The translations under genes and the position numbers were made by a program. Below are positions 26,656 to 34,909 of a stretch of 34,972 nt of DNA, one piece after another. Position 1 is the first letter of the stretch. Each line of letters opens with the position of its first letter. Where the stretch lies: positions 1-34,972 of the forward strand of contig JAFDDG010000040.1 in assembly GCA_019310965.1 (NCBI GenBank), read 5' to 3'. The notes beneath the pieces are model-generated. The model did not search any database. It worked only from the letters and a program-made list of their open reading frames with translations, and was not told the origin of the DNA. Source of the stretch: Deltaproteobacteria bacterium (GTDB lineage Bacteria > Myxococcota_A > UBA9160 > SMWR01).

Positions 26656-27198
26656 ACGCGCCGGGCTATTCCGCAGATCGGAGACGCGAAGAGCCAACGC
26701 CTCGTCCATTTCCCGAAAAGCTCGTTCGGTATGGCCCCTCGATTCCTCGTCCAGGAATTCCGCGAGCTTGCCACGAAACTCTTCGCGGTGGATGAAGCGC
26801 ACCCGGTCCTCTCCAACGGGCTCGATTCGAAACGAGTGGTCGGTTCGAAACAAGCCCGTCGGCGGCAGTCGGCCTCGCCAGTGCAGCAGGAAGGGTGGAT
26901 TCACTGCGACGACAGTCTCGGTCAGGCGCATCGGCTCATCCCAGTTGTCCTGGATGATCGCAATCTCGAGCTCCTCGCCGACCCTGAGCGCACCCGTCAG
27001 CTCGAGCAGATAGGGATTCCACTCCGCGTAACGCTCTGCATCGACGAATACACCCCAGACCTCGGACGGCGTCCCCGCGAACTCGATCTCGTGCTCGATC
27101 GTGAAGTGGGGCGGCCCGTCGACCATCGGCCGAAGCCAGAAAACCAGACCGAGCCACGCCAGACACAGCAATCCGAGAATGATCGAAGCGATCCGCAA
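26653..27198 (-). CDS. Membrane-anchored SRPBCC (START-like) domain protein
   Basis: This is about 181 residues: one N-terminal membrane helix (RIASIILGLLCLAWLGLVFWL) followed by a hydrophobic-ligand-binding SRPBCC fold (FTIEHEIEFAGTPSEVWGVFVDAERYAEWNPYLLEL, then LLHWRGRLPPTGLFRTDHSFRIEPVGEDRVRFIHREEFRG). The family binds lipophilic molecules and has enzyme and carrier members. The frame is open to 27306, with an ATG at 27258, but GAGGGAAG four bases before the TTG at 27198 best matches the start of the helix. It is the last gene of the tetR-Rieske-Rieske set on this strand, 135 bases downstream, and could present or bind the oxygenase substrate. Confidence 0.82.
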   Translation of the reverse strand: MRIASIILGLLCLAWLGLVFWLRPMVDGPPHFTIEHEIEFAGTPSEVWGVFVDAERYAEWNPYLLELTGALRVGEELEIAIIQDNWDEPMRLTETVVAVNPPFLLHWRGRLPPTGLFRTDHSFRIEPVGEDRVRFIHREEFRGKLAEFLDEESRGHTERAFREMDEALALRVSDLRNSPAR

Positions 27199-27333
27199 AT
27201 GACTTCCCTCGCCCGCCCTGCCACCCTTTCGGCGGGCACACTGCCCGATGCTAGCCATGCACGCCGACGACGGGTGGGTCTTCACCTTGGCACCCGGCTC
27301 TGGCACCGCTCGCCGCGCGCTGTTAGCAACCTG

Positions 27334-28533
27334 CTAGGTCAGCGGCATCCCGATCGCGTCGGCGAGGTCGCGGTGGTAGTGCTGCAGGAGCACTTCGCTG
27401 CGCCCGAAGAGGAACTTGAAATCGGGCGGGGCGTTCTCGAGGCTCGGCCAGCTGTCCCGAGCCAGGCCATAGTCCTCCACGCCGACGATCTCGAGCACCG
27501 CCGCGTGCATCTGCGCCACCTGGGCGTCCGAGATCCCCTCTGCGTCGCCACGCCCGTAGGTCGAGGCGAGCGTGATCGCCTCGCCGGGGCTCTCGCCGGG
27601 GAAGAGCCGGAACATCGCGACGACCGGCGTCTTGCCGTCGAGAGAGTGGGTGAAGGCGAAGGTCGTATTCGGGAAGAGGAAGTGAACGGCCTGGTAGTTC
27701 ACCTGCGGCCACTGCGACTCGGGCTTGCCGAGCAGCCCCTCGAAATCCCGAGGGGCACCGCTGTAGCGTTGATGTCGACCGTAAGCGTCGAAGATGGCGA
27801 CGTTGGGATAGAGGTTGAGCGACAGGCTGTCCTTGTGGACGACCGGAACGTGGTAGATCTCGCAGAAGGTGTCGAGGGCGAACTTCCAGTTCGACCGAAC
27901 GTCGACGCGTTCGGTCTTCACGAGGCGCAGGGATCCGAGATCGAGGGCGGCGAACAGGGGCGCCGCGCTCCCGAGAAACTCCGCGACGTCGATCTCCTCC
28001 TCTCCGGCCCGGGCCTTCACGAAGACCATGCCCTGCCACTCCGCGACGGGGACCGGGACGAGGCCCAGCTCCCGCTTGTCGAGCCCCTCGAAGGCCGCGG
28101 CCAGGGGCAGCGACTTCAGCTCGCCGTCGATGTCGAAGCTCCAGCCGTGGAAGGGACACACGAGACGCTTCGAACGCTCACAGCTCGTGGCCAGCTGCGC
28201 GCCGCGGTGCGTGCACAGGTTGAGGAAGGCGCGAAGCCTTCCGTCGGACCCGCGCAGAACGATGACCGGCGTGCCCGCCGCATCGAAGAGGATCCGATCG
28301 CCCGCGCTGGAGAGCTCCCCCGAGAAGCCGACCAGCAGCGGCACCTCGCGGAAGATCTTCTCTCGCTCGGCCGCGAAACGCAGCGGATCGGTGTAGACCT
28401 TTGCCTCGATCTGCATCACGTCGTCGGCGAGATCCGTCTTGCTGCCGGTCTCGAGATGCACGACCAGCCGCCGCTGCATGTCGCGCCATTCGGCGGCGAG
28501 ATCGAGCGGCTCATGGGTCGCTGCGTTTCCCAT
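27334..28533 (-). CDS. Rieske non-haem iron oxygenase, alpha subunit (copy A)
   Basis: This is a 399-residue aromatic-ring-hydroxylating-type oxygenase. The Rieske [2Fe-2S] ligands are C107 and H109 in CTHRG and C126 and H129 in CPFHGW. The catalytic domain carries D221-x3-E225-x2-H228-x4-H233 in DTFCEIYHVPVVH, with the likely third iron ligand in VEDYGLARD near 353. These motifs predict a working mononuclear iron site that hydroxylates or demethylates a substrate using electrons from a separate reductase. No beta subunit, ferredoxin or reductase gene is in the window. A close paralogue lies 50 bases upstream. Confidence 0.94.
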   Translation of the reverse strand: MGNAATHEPLDLAAEWRDMQRRLVVHLETGSKTDLADDVMQIEAKVYTDPLRFAAEREKIFREVPLLVGFSGELSSAGDRILFDAAGTPVIVLRGSDGRLRAFLNLCTHRGAQLATSCERSKRLVCPFHGWSFDIDGELKSLPLAAAFEGLDKRELGLVPVPVAEWQGMVFVKARAGEEEIDVAEFLGSAAPLFAALDLGSLRLVKTERVDVRSNWKFALDTFCEIYHVPVVHKDSLSLNLYPNVAIFDAYGRHQRYSGAPRDFEGLLGKPESQWPQVNYQAVHFLFPNTTFAFTHSLDGKTPVVAMFRLFPGESPGEAITLASTYGRGDAEGISDAQVAQMHAAVLEIVGVEDYGLARDSWPSLENAPPDFKFLFGRSEVLLQHYHRDLADAIGMPLT

Positions 28534-28583
28534 GCTTCTCCTCCGACTCCCGCCTGCGCGGCTCGAGCGCGTCCCCCTTCCCG

Positions 28584-29783
28584 CTAGGGCAAGGGCATCC
28601 CGATGCGCTCTGCGACGTCCCGATGGTAACGCTGCACCAGCAGCTCATTGCGACCCAGCGGGAACTTCATGTGCTGCGCACCGTTCGAGATGTTCTGCCA
28701 GACCGTCTCCGCAACACTGTAGTCTTCCGAGCCGACGATCCCGAGCACCGCGTCGTGCAGCGCCGCGACCTGCTCGTCCGGCGCGGCGTCTGCACCCCCT
28801 CGCTTGTAGGTCGCCATCAGGGTCATCGCCTCCCCGATCGAATCACCCGGGAAGACGCGGGACATCGTCACGACGGGCGTCTTCCCGTCGAAGACGTGGG
28901 TGAAGGAGAGCGTGACGTTCGGGAAGAGGTAGTGCACCCCCTGGTATCTCATCTCGGGCCATTCCTCTTCGGGCGTTCCTACCAGCTCGTCGAAGTCCAG
29001 GCTCGCACCGCTGAAGCGGTTGTGGCGCCCATAACAGTCGAAGATGGCGACGTTCGCGTGCAGGTTCCGGCCGATCGTGTTCCGGTGCACGAAGGGGACG
29101 TGATACACCTCGCGGCCCATGTCCAGGGCGAGCTTCCAGTTCGCACGCAGGTCGAGCCGATCGGCACGGACCTTGTCGAGAGATCCGAGATCGAGGGCGG
29201 TGAGCAGAGGAGCGATGGGACCCAGGAACGCCTCCACGTCGATCTGATCCTCACCGGGCTGCGCCTTCACGAAGACCATCCCGTTCCACTCGGCCACCGG
29301 GACCCGAACCAGCCCGAGCGCCTTGCGATCGATGCCCTCGAAGGCCTGCGCAAGGGGCACGCCGCTGAGCTCGCCCTCGAGAGCGAAGGTCCAGCCGTGG
29401 AAGGGACACAGGAGACCCTTGCTGGGCTTGCAATCGTTCACGAGCCTGGCTCCCCGATGCGTGCACATGTTGAGGAAGGCCCGAAGCGAACGATCCGCGC
29501 CGCGGATGACGACGATCGGCGGCCCGGCGGCATCGAAGACGACTCGATCGCCCGGCTCGGCAAGCTCTCGCGAGAAGGCGACCAGCATGGGCTCCTCGCG
29601 AAAGATCCTCTGCCGCTCCGCTGCGAAGCGAGCCTCGTCCGTGTAGACGCGGGTGTCGAGGTCGACCACCCCATCGGCAAGATCGCTCTTCTGGCCACCC
29701 TTCAGGCGCTCGACCAGCCGACGCTGCATGCCGCGCCACTCTGCTTCGAGATCGATCGCACCGCCGTTCGTCTCTTCCTGCAT
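28584..29783 (-). CDS. Rieske non-haem iron oxygenase, alpha subunit (copy B)
   Basis: This is a second 399-residue Rieske oxygenase, aligning without gaps to copy A over the first 230 residues with about 140 identities by my count (about 60%). The Rieske ligands CTHRG and CPFHGW are at the same positions, and the iron site reads DMGREVYHVPFVH, with SEDYSVAETVW for the third ligand. Both copies appear intact, so this is an old tandem duplication with probable specialisation or a heteromeric enzyme, not a decaying copy. It starts 23 bases after the TetR gene and should share its promoter. Confidence 0.94.
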   Translation of the reverse strand: MQEETNGGAIDLEAEWRGMQRRLVERLKGGQKSDLADGVVDLDTRVYTDEARFAAERQRIFREEPMLVAFSRELAEPGDRVVFDAAGPPIVVIRGADRSLRAFLNMCTHRGARLVNDCKPSKGLLCPFHGWTFALEGELSGVPLAQAFEGIDRKALGLVRVPVAEWNGMVFVKAQPGEDQIDVEAFLGPIAPLLTALDLGSLDKVRADRLDLRANWKLALDMGREVYHVPFVHRNTIGRNLHANVAIFDCYGRHNRFSGASLDFDELVGTPEEEWPEMRYQGVHYLFPNVTLSFTHVFDGKTPVVTMSRVFPGDSIGEAMTLMATYKRGGADAAPDEQVAALHDAVLGIVGSEDYSVAETVWQNISNGAQHMKFPLGRNELLVQRYHRDVAERIGMPLP

Positions 29784-29806
29784 CGTCTGCTTCTCCCGCG
29801 GAACGA

Positions 29807-30469
29807 TCAGATCCGCTCGTTCCGGTCCATTTCAAGAGATTCCGCCACCAGCTCGAGCAGCGCCGCGCGCTCCCGCTCGAAATCGAAGGGCGTGCCCTGC
29901 ATCGCGGCGAGCGTCCAGCCGCGAATCGACATCCAGACCAGTGACTGGACCCGCTCGGCGCGCGGGCTCCGGCCGATCGCACGCTCGAGCGCTTCGCGAC
30001 CGAGGCGCGCGATCTCGCGCTGCATGGCATCGACACGACGTCCTGCCGATCGCGCGGAGCGACCCTCGAAGCGAATATTGCCCAGCACCTCGATGCTCGC
30101 TCGCGACATGGGTGTCTGAAAAAGCGCCCAGGCCACGTCGAGCACCGATGCGACCCGGTCTGCCGCCGTCTCGCCCTCGAATCCCATGCTCTCGAATCCA
30201 GCTCGGAGCCCGCTGAAAGCGTGCTCGACCAGCGCCGAGAGGAGCCCGGCCTTGTCTCCGAAGTGGTATTGCAGGACGCCCCAGCTCACTCCCGCGCGCT
30301 CGGCGATGCGATTGGTCGTGGCCACGGCGAAGCCCTCGCTCGTGATCGCAGCGGCCGCGGCTTCGAGCACCCGTGCCCGGGTCTTCTCGCCGCGCGGCGT
30401 ACGCTTGCGCACCTCGCGCTCCTGCACGGGCACGACACGAGATGCGAGAGCGGGGGCCGGACGAGCCAC
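29807..30469 (-). CDS. TetR-family transcriptional regulator (Rieske operon)
   Basis: This 220-residue reading has a TetR DNA-binding helix-turn-helix: EKTRARVLEAAAAAITSEGF then ATTNRIAERAGVSWGVLQYHFGDKAGLL, followed by a helical ligand-binding domain. It is the first gene of the leftward set with two Rieske oxygenases and an SRPBCC protein, so it probably autoregulates the set and responds to their substrate. The frame starts at GTG 30469, which would coincide with the predicted transcription start. An internal GTG at 30409 has GGAG six bases upstream and gives a 200-residue protein with a more usual N-terminus, so the start is open. Confidence 0.92.
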   Translation of the reverse strand: MARPAPALASRVVPVQEREVRKRTPRGEKTRARVLEAAAAAITSEGFAVATTNRIAERAGVSWGVLQYHFGDKAGLLSALVEHAFSGLRAGFESMGFEGETAADRVASVLDVAWALFQTPMSRASIEVLGNIRFEGRSARSAGRRVDAMQREIARLGREALERAIGRSPRAERVQSLVWMSIRGWTLAAMQGTPFDFERERAALLELVAESLEMDRNERI

Positions 30470-30475
30470 GAAAAA

Positions 30476-30503
30476 ATCATAGCTGCTACTATGATCCCTG
30501 CAA
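30476..30503 (-). promoter_or_regulatory. Promoter overlapped by a 20-bp palindromic operator
   Basis: On the minus strand TTGCAG (30503-30498) and TATGAT (30481-30476) form a -35/-10 pair with a 16-base spacer. ATCATAG and CTATGAT, six bases apart at 30476-30495, form a perfect 7-bp inverted repeat that covers the -10 box and most of the spacer. This is the layout expected for repression by the TetR protein encoded just downstream. Confidence 0.7.
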
Positions 30504-30529
30504 AGTGGCGTCGTGCAGGGCCGCAGCGG

Positions 30530-32815
30530 CTACTTCAGCTCCAGCGTCACCCGGCGGATCCCGCCCGTGAAGGCGTAATGCGGCGGATACTCACCCGCCG
30601 GAGAGCCGGTGTCGGTGCCGACGTCGAAGGTCTCGTCGATCGAGAAGAATGCGGGCGTGGTCCGCTCGATGCGACCTCGCCCGACGACCTCGCCATCGAC
30701 GAGAAGCGTGCCGCTGCCACCCCGGCCCAAACCACCGCCATCGTAGGCGAAGTCGAAACGCACGCTGTGCTCGCCGCTCGGCAGCCGGTCGTTCCCGACG
30801 ATGGTGTAACGCGCGCTTCCGAAGAAGTTGTAGGTGTAGACCGGCCTGGCGTCGCGATCGACGTAGAGGCTCCAACCCGCCACGCTGCCGCCCTCGGTGA
30901 CGAGCACGCCCTCGGCTCCCGACGCGGGCACGTCGATCTCGGCGGTGATGCTGTGGGAGCGATTCTGGATGCCCGGTGCGCCGCTCTCGGGGATGCCGAT
31001 CGCGCCCGGAAAGTAGGTGAAGCGGCTGCGCCCGCTGGCGAGGTTCGGCAACCCCTCGCCGCGAGCATCGCTGTCGTGGAGCGGCAGTACGTCGTTCTTC
31101 CGGGCCTCCTCCAGGAACAGGGCCTGGAGCTCGCGCAATTTCTCCGGGTGAGCCTGCGCGAGATCGCGGGCCTGACTGAAATCCTGCCTCAGGTCGTAGA
31201 GCTCCCAGGGATCCTCCTCGAAGGGGCGCCCCACCGGAGACAGGATCTGCCAGGGCACGCGGCCACGAGCCGCCGAGGCCATCCAGCCGTCGTGGTAGAT
31301 GGCGCGGTTGCCAAAGATCTCGAAGTACTGGGTGCGATGCCGACTCTTGGCCGCGGCGTCGTCGAAGCTGTAGACGAGACTCGTCCCGTCCATCGGCTGC
31401 TGCTTCACGCCGTTGACCCGAGCGGGCGCCTCGATCCCCACCGCCTCGAGAATGGTCGGCACGATGTCGTTCACGTGAGAAACCTGGCTGCGCAGTCCCC
31501 CCGCGTCGCGGATGCGCCGGGGCCAGCTCACGACCAGCGGGTTGCGCGTTCCGCCGAGGTGGGACGCGATCGTCTTCACCCACTGAAATGGGGTGTCCAT
31601 CGCCCACGCCCAGCCCGCGGGATACTGCGGGTAGGACGACGGCCCGCCGATCTCGTCCAGCCGTGCCAGCACGGCCTTGGGATCTTCCCGAACGCCCATC
31701 AGGCCGCCCATGTAGTTCAAGCCACCGAAGGGGCCTCCTTCCGCACTCGCTCCGTTGTCGCCGACGATGTAGAAGAAGAGCGTGTTGTCGAATTCGCCGA
31801 GATCCTGCAACGCCGACACCAACTTGCCGACCTGGGCATCGGTGTGCGCCAGGAAGCCGGCGTAGGTCTCCATCAGCCGTGCCGCGATCTTCTGCTGCTC
31901 CGGTGACAGATCCTGCCAGGCGGGGAGCTTCGGCGGCCGCGGAGTCAGGCGGGCGTTGGCCGGGATGACGCCGAGACGCTTCTGACGGGCGAAGGTCTCT
32001 TCGCGCAGCGCGTCCCAGCCCCGGTCGAACTGGCCCGCGAAGCGATCGATCCAGGGACGCGGCACGTGCAGCGGCGCGTGCGTCGCACCCGGGGCGAAGT
32101 AGACGAAGAAGGGCTCGTCGGGGCGCAGCGAATGCTGCAGGCGCATCCAGGCGACCGCGCGATCGGCGATGTCCTCGGTCACATGATAGTCGGCGACGTC
32201 GGGCCGGCGCACGGGCGTGGTGCCCTCGTAGAGCGTCGGCTCGAACTGATGCGTCTCGCCCCCCAGAAAGCCGTAGAAACGCTCGAAGCCCACCCCGGTC
32301 GGCCAACGATCGAACGGGCCCGAGGGGGAGGCCTCCCAATCCGGTGTCAGGTGCCACTTGCCCCACATCGACGTGCCGTAGCCGCGCTGGCGCAGCAGCT
32401 CGGCGACGCTGGCAGCGCTCTCGCGCAGGACGCCGCGGTAGCCGGGTTGGTTGGTGGCGGAGTTGAGCACCGCTCCGACGCCGACCGCGTGGGAGTTGCG
32501 TCCGGTCAACAGCGACGCGCGCGTCGGCGAGCAGATCGCCGTGGTGTGGAAGCGGTTGTAGCGCAGACCACCCGCCGCCAGAGCCTCGAGGCTGGGCGTC
32601 GGGATGGGCCCGCCGAACGGTCCGGCCGCACCAAAGCCGACATCGTCGAGCAGAACGACGACGATGTGCGGCGCACCCTCGGGAGCCTCGCCGGAGCGCG
32701 CTGCGACGGCTGGAGCCCCGACGACCGCCAGCGCGATGAGCGGCACCGCGACGCGTACAGCCAGCGGGCTCGGAACACCCAGACGAATCAGACGAGTGAC
32801 GATCGCGGCTGTCAT
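30530..32815 (-). CDS. Arylsulfatase (type I, formylglycine-dependent)
   Basis: This is a 761-residue sulfatase-family hydrolase. The residue converted to formylglycine is C95 in CSPTRASLLTGR, the metal-binding Asp pair is D57-D58 in VVVLLDDVGFG, and MWGKWHL and the later VGDNGAS supply other active-site residues. An N-terminal hydrophobic segment (about 18-39) ending near AVAA suggests export. The last 150 residues form a beta-rich domain (SITAEIDVP to RRVTLEL) that I recall from long arylsulfatases such as mycobacterial AtsA, so the length is normal. The frame is open to 32893, but AGGGG before ATG 32815 sets the start. It removes sulfate from organic sulfate esters. No sulfatase-maturing enzyme gene is in the window. 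Confidence 0.93.
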   Translation of the reverse strand: MTAAIVTRLIRLGVPSPLAVRVAVPLIALAVVGAPAVAARSGEAPEGAPHIVVVLLDDVGFGAAGPFGGPIPTPSLEALAAGGLRYNRFHTTAICSPTRASLLTGRNSHAVGVGAVLNSATNQPGYRGVLRESAASVAELLRQRGYGTSMWGKWHLTPDWEASPSGPFDRWPTGVGFERFYGFLGGETHQFEPTLYEGTTPVRRPDVADYHVTEDIADRAVAWMRLQHSLRPDEPFFVYFAPGATHAPLHVPRPWIDRFAGQFDRGWDALREETFARQKRLGVIPANARLTPRPPKLPAWQDLSPEQQKIAARLMETYAGFLAHTDAQVGKLVSALQDLGEFDNTLFFYIVGDNGASAEGGPFGGLNYMGGLMGVREDPKAVLARLDEIGGPSSYPQYPAGWAWAMDTPFQWVKTIASHLGGTRNPLVVSWPRRIRDAGGLRSQVSHVNDIVPTILEAVGIEAPARVNGVKQQPMDGTSLVYSFDDAAAKSRHRTQYFEIFGNRAIYHDGWMASAARGRVPWQILSPVGRPFEEDPWELYDLRQDFSQARDLAQAHPEKLRELQALFLEEARKNDVLPLHDSDARGEGLPNLASGRSRFTYFPGAIGIPESGAPGIQNRSHSITAEIDVPASGAEGVLVTEGGSVAGWSLYVDRDARPVYTYNFFGSARYTIVGNDRLPSGEHSVRFDFAYDGGGLGRGGSGTLLVDGEVVGRGRIERTTPAFFSIDETFDVGTDTGSPAGEYPPHYAFTGGIRRVTLELK

Positions 32816-32849
32816 CGGTCCCCTCGAATCGCGGGCAGGCTCAGGCCAC

Positions 32850-32885
32850 CGAGCATCGCGAAACGCCGCCGGCGCGTCGAGCATC
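32850..32885. repeat. Direct repeat in the sulfatase/NMO divergent spacer
   Basis: CGAGCATC occurs at 32850-32857 and 32878-32885, a 28-base period (close to three helical turns), in the 125-base spacer between two divergent start codons. It is a possible binding site for a shared regulator, with weak support. Confidence 0.3.
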
Positions 32886-32940
32886 TCGAACATCTACACT
32901 GCATTGACCCGCGGCACCGCCCGCCCCTTCTGGAGACCCC

Positions 32941-34137
32941 ATGCGCACCGATCTCTGCGATCTCTTCGGCATCGACGTTCCGATCTTCGCCTTCAGCCAC
33001 TGTCGCGACGTGGTGGCTGCCGTCACCAACGCCGGCGGCCTCGGCGTGCTCGGCGCCCTGGCCTTCTCCCCCGAGCAGCTCGAGCTCGAATGCCGGTGGA
33101 TCGACGACCACGTCGACGGCAAGCCCTACGGCGTCGATACGGTGATGCCCATGAGCTACGCGGGCAAGGACGAAGGCCTCGGCAAGAGCGACGCCGAGAC
33201 GGGCAAGGTCGACGCCAGCGTCTTCCAGCAGATGATCCCCGAGGAGACCAAGCAGTGGATCGAGCGCGTGCTCGAAGAGTACGAGGTGCCGCCCCTGCCC
33301 GACGATCTCGAATTCGGCGACTCCGGCGTCGGCGGCGGCGGCACCGGACTTCTCGGCTGGACCGAGGGCGGCGGACGCAACCACGTCGACGTCGCCCTGC
33401 GCCACGCAGGGGTCAAGCTGCTGGTGAACGCGCTCGGCCCGCCGCCCAAGGACATCATCGACCTCGCCCACGCTCACGGCGTGAAGGTCGCCGCGCTGAC
33501 CGGAGCCGTGGAGCACGCCCAGCGCCAGAAGCAGGCCGGGGTCGACATCATCATCGCCCAGGGAACCGAGGCCGGCGGTCACACCGGCGAGATCGGCTCG
33601 ATGGTGCTGATTCCGGACATCGTCGAGGCCGTGGCGCCGACGCCCGTGCTCGGCGCCGGCGGCATCGCGAGCGGCCGCCAAGCCGCCGCCGCCATGGCGC
33701 TCGGCGCGTCGGGCGTCTGGACCGGCTCGGTCTGGCTCACCGTTCGCGAGGCCGACATCTCGCCGCTCGTGAAGGAGAAGCTCTTCAGCGCGCGGCCCAA
33801 GGACGCCGTGCGCTCGCGCTCGCTGTCGGGCAAGCCGGCGAGGCTGCTGCGCACCGCCTGGACCGAGGCGTGGGAGCGCGAAGAGTGTCCGGGAACACTG
33901 CCCATGCCACTCCAGTACATGGTCTGCTCCGAGGCCCAGACCCGCATCAACCTGGCGGCTCGCAAAGAAGGCGCCAAGGCCCGCGAGCTCGTAGGCATGC
34001 CGGTCGGCCAGGTCGTCGGCCGCCTGACCCAGGAGGTGAGCTCCGCGGACGTGATCTACCAGTTCATCGACGAGTTCATCGAGACGGTGGATCGGCTGCG
34101 GCAGACCCTCGACGCGGCCAACACAGAGCAGGCGTGA
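32941..34137 (+). CDS. Nitronate monooxygenase/2-nitropropane dioxygenase-like FMN enzyme
   Basis: This is a 398-residue TIM-barrel flavoprotein. The N-terminus (DLFGIDVPIFAFS, then VTNAGGLGVLGALAFSPEQL) and the FMN and catalytic region (IIAQGTEAGGHTGEIGSMVLIPDIVEA with H214, then VLGAGGIASGRQAAAAMALGASGVWTGS) are typical. Compared with short members it carries about 70 extra residues (about 75-145), acidic and glycine-rich, between the first strands. GGAG five bases before the ATG supports the start. It oxidises nitronates or acts as a related oxidoreductase, and many relatives have unknown substrates. It is divergent from the sulfatase and followed by a TetR gene. Confidence 0.9.
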   Translation: MRTDLCDLFGIDVPIFAFSHCRDVVAAVTNAGGLGVLGALAFSPEQLELECRWIDDHVDGKPYGVDTVMPMSYAGKDEGLGKSDAETGKVDASVFQQMIPEETKQWIERVLEEYEVPPLPDDLEFGDSGVGGGGTGLLGWTEGGGRNHVDVALRHAGVKLLVNALGPPPKDIIDLAHAHGVKVAALTGAVEHAQRQKQAGVDIIIAQGTEAGGHTGEIGSMVLIPDIVEAVAPTPVLGAGGIASGRQAAAAMALGASGVWTGSVWLTVREADISPLVKEKLFSARPKDAVRSRSLSGKPARLLRTAWTEAWEREECPGTLPMPLQYMVCSEAQTRINLAARKEGAKARELVGMPVGQVVGRLTQEVSSADVIYQFIDEFIETVDRLRQTLDAANTEQA

Positions 34138-34179
34138 GCATCCCCGAACTCCACGACGACTTCGGAGTATTCCACAGGG

Positions 34180-34208
34180 TTGAAATCAGGGTTCTGGTCT
34201 CATAGAAT
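34180..34208 (+). promoter_or_regulatory. Sigma-70-like promoter for the second TetR gene
   Basis: TTGAAA at 34180-34185 and TAGAAT at 34203-34208 are separated by 17 bases, close to the consensus in spacing and sequence, in an unusually AT-rich patch for this window. The -10 box ends 14 bases before ATG 34223. A direct repeat, CAGGGTT at 34175-34181 and 34187-34193, overlaps the -35 box and may be an operator. Confidence 0.65.
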
Positions 34209-34222
34209 GAAGATTACCCAAT

Positions 34223-34882
34223 ATGACGACCCCGGATCGCCAGAGCGCTCGAAGCGCACGAACAGGTCTCCTTCAACGCCGCATGAAGGAGGAGCGCCAG
34301 ACCCTCTACCGACAGGTTATCACGGAGGCCGCCGAGCGGGTCTTTGCCCAGAAGGGAACGGATGCCTCCCGCATGCGTGAAATCGCGGCGGAAGCCGGCA
34401 TCTCGCTGGGCACTCTGTACGGGGTCATCGATGGCAAGGAGTCGCTCTTCCAGACGATCCACCAGACCCGGATGCGCGAGTTCCTGGATTGCATCCGTGC
34501 AGCGCGAGACGCTCACGCGGGAACCCTCGAGAGCCATCTCGCCGTTCTCACTCGGGGGGCAGCCTACTTCCTCGAGAGACCCGACTTTCTGCGCATGTGC
34601 TGTCTCGACGGCTATGGCTGGGCGTCTGGCTTCCCCGCACCGGCGGATTCGAGCGACGGCTGGCGTGAAGGTGCCTCGATTCCTCGAGAGCTCTTCGTCC
34701 GCGGAATCGCGGAGGGAATCTACATCGACGAGGACCCGGATCTCCTGGTGCGCAGGATGCTGGCACTCAAGCAGGTGGAGCTCACCTACTGGCTCGAGCA
34801 GGAGAGCGACGCTCCCCACGCGGTCGTCTTGAGGCGGCTCGAAGACCAGTTCACGCGCGCCTTCTGCACCCGCAACACCTGA
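34223..34882 (+). CDS. TetR-family transcriptional regulator
   Basis: This is a 219-residue regulator with an N-terminal helix-turn-helix (RQVITEAAERVFAQKGTDASRMREIAAEAGISLGTLYGVIDGKESLFQTI) and a helical ligand domain. The recognition-helix region reads GTLYGVIDGKESL, where TetR proteins usually have a Tyr-x-x-Phe. Only a weak ribosome site precedes ATG 34223, and a promoter -10 box ends just 14 bases before it, so the leader is very short. An internal ATG at 34283 is the alternative start. It lies 85 bases after the nitronate monooxygenase gene and 27 bases before the next gene, which it may regulate. Confidence 0.92.
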   Translation: MTTPDRQSARSARTGLLQRRMKEERQTLYRQVITEAAERVFAQKGTDASRMREIAAEAGISLGTLYGVIDGKESLFQTIHQTRMREFLDCIRAARDAHAGTLESHLAVLTRGAAYFLERPDFLRMCCLDGYGWASGFPAPADSSDGWREGASIPRELFVRGIAEGIYIDEDPDLLVRRMLALKQVELTYWLEQESDAPHAVVLRRLEDQFTRAFCTRNT

Positions 34883-34909
34883 TCCAGAACCGCGCCCAGG
34901 AGAACCAAG

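Noticed and set aside
25759..28587. 942-codon plus-strand frame across the hydroxylase, SRPBCC and Rieske genes
   Set aside because: It spans three genes in the wrong frame or strand and shows no domain. Rieske and hydroxylase motifs are in the other frames.
30530..31030. Sulfatase C-terminal domain as a new fusion
   Set aside because: A similar beta-rich tail is usual in long arylsulfatases of this type, so it is not novel.
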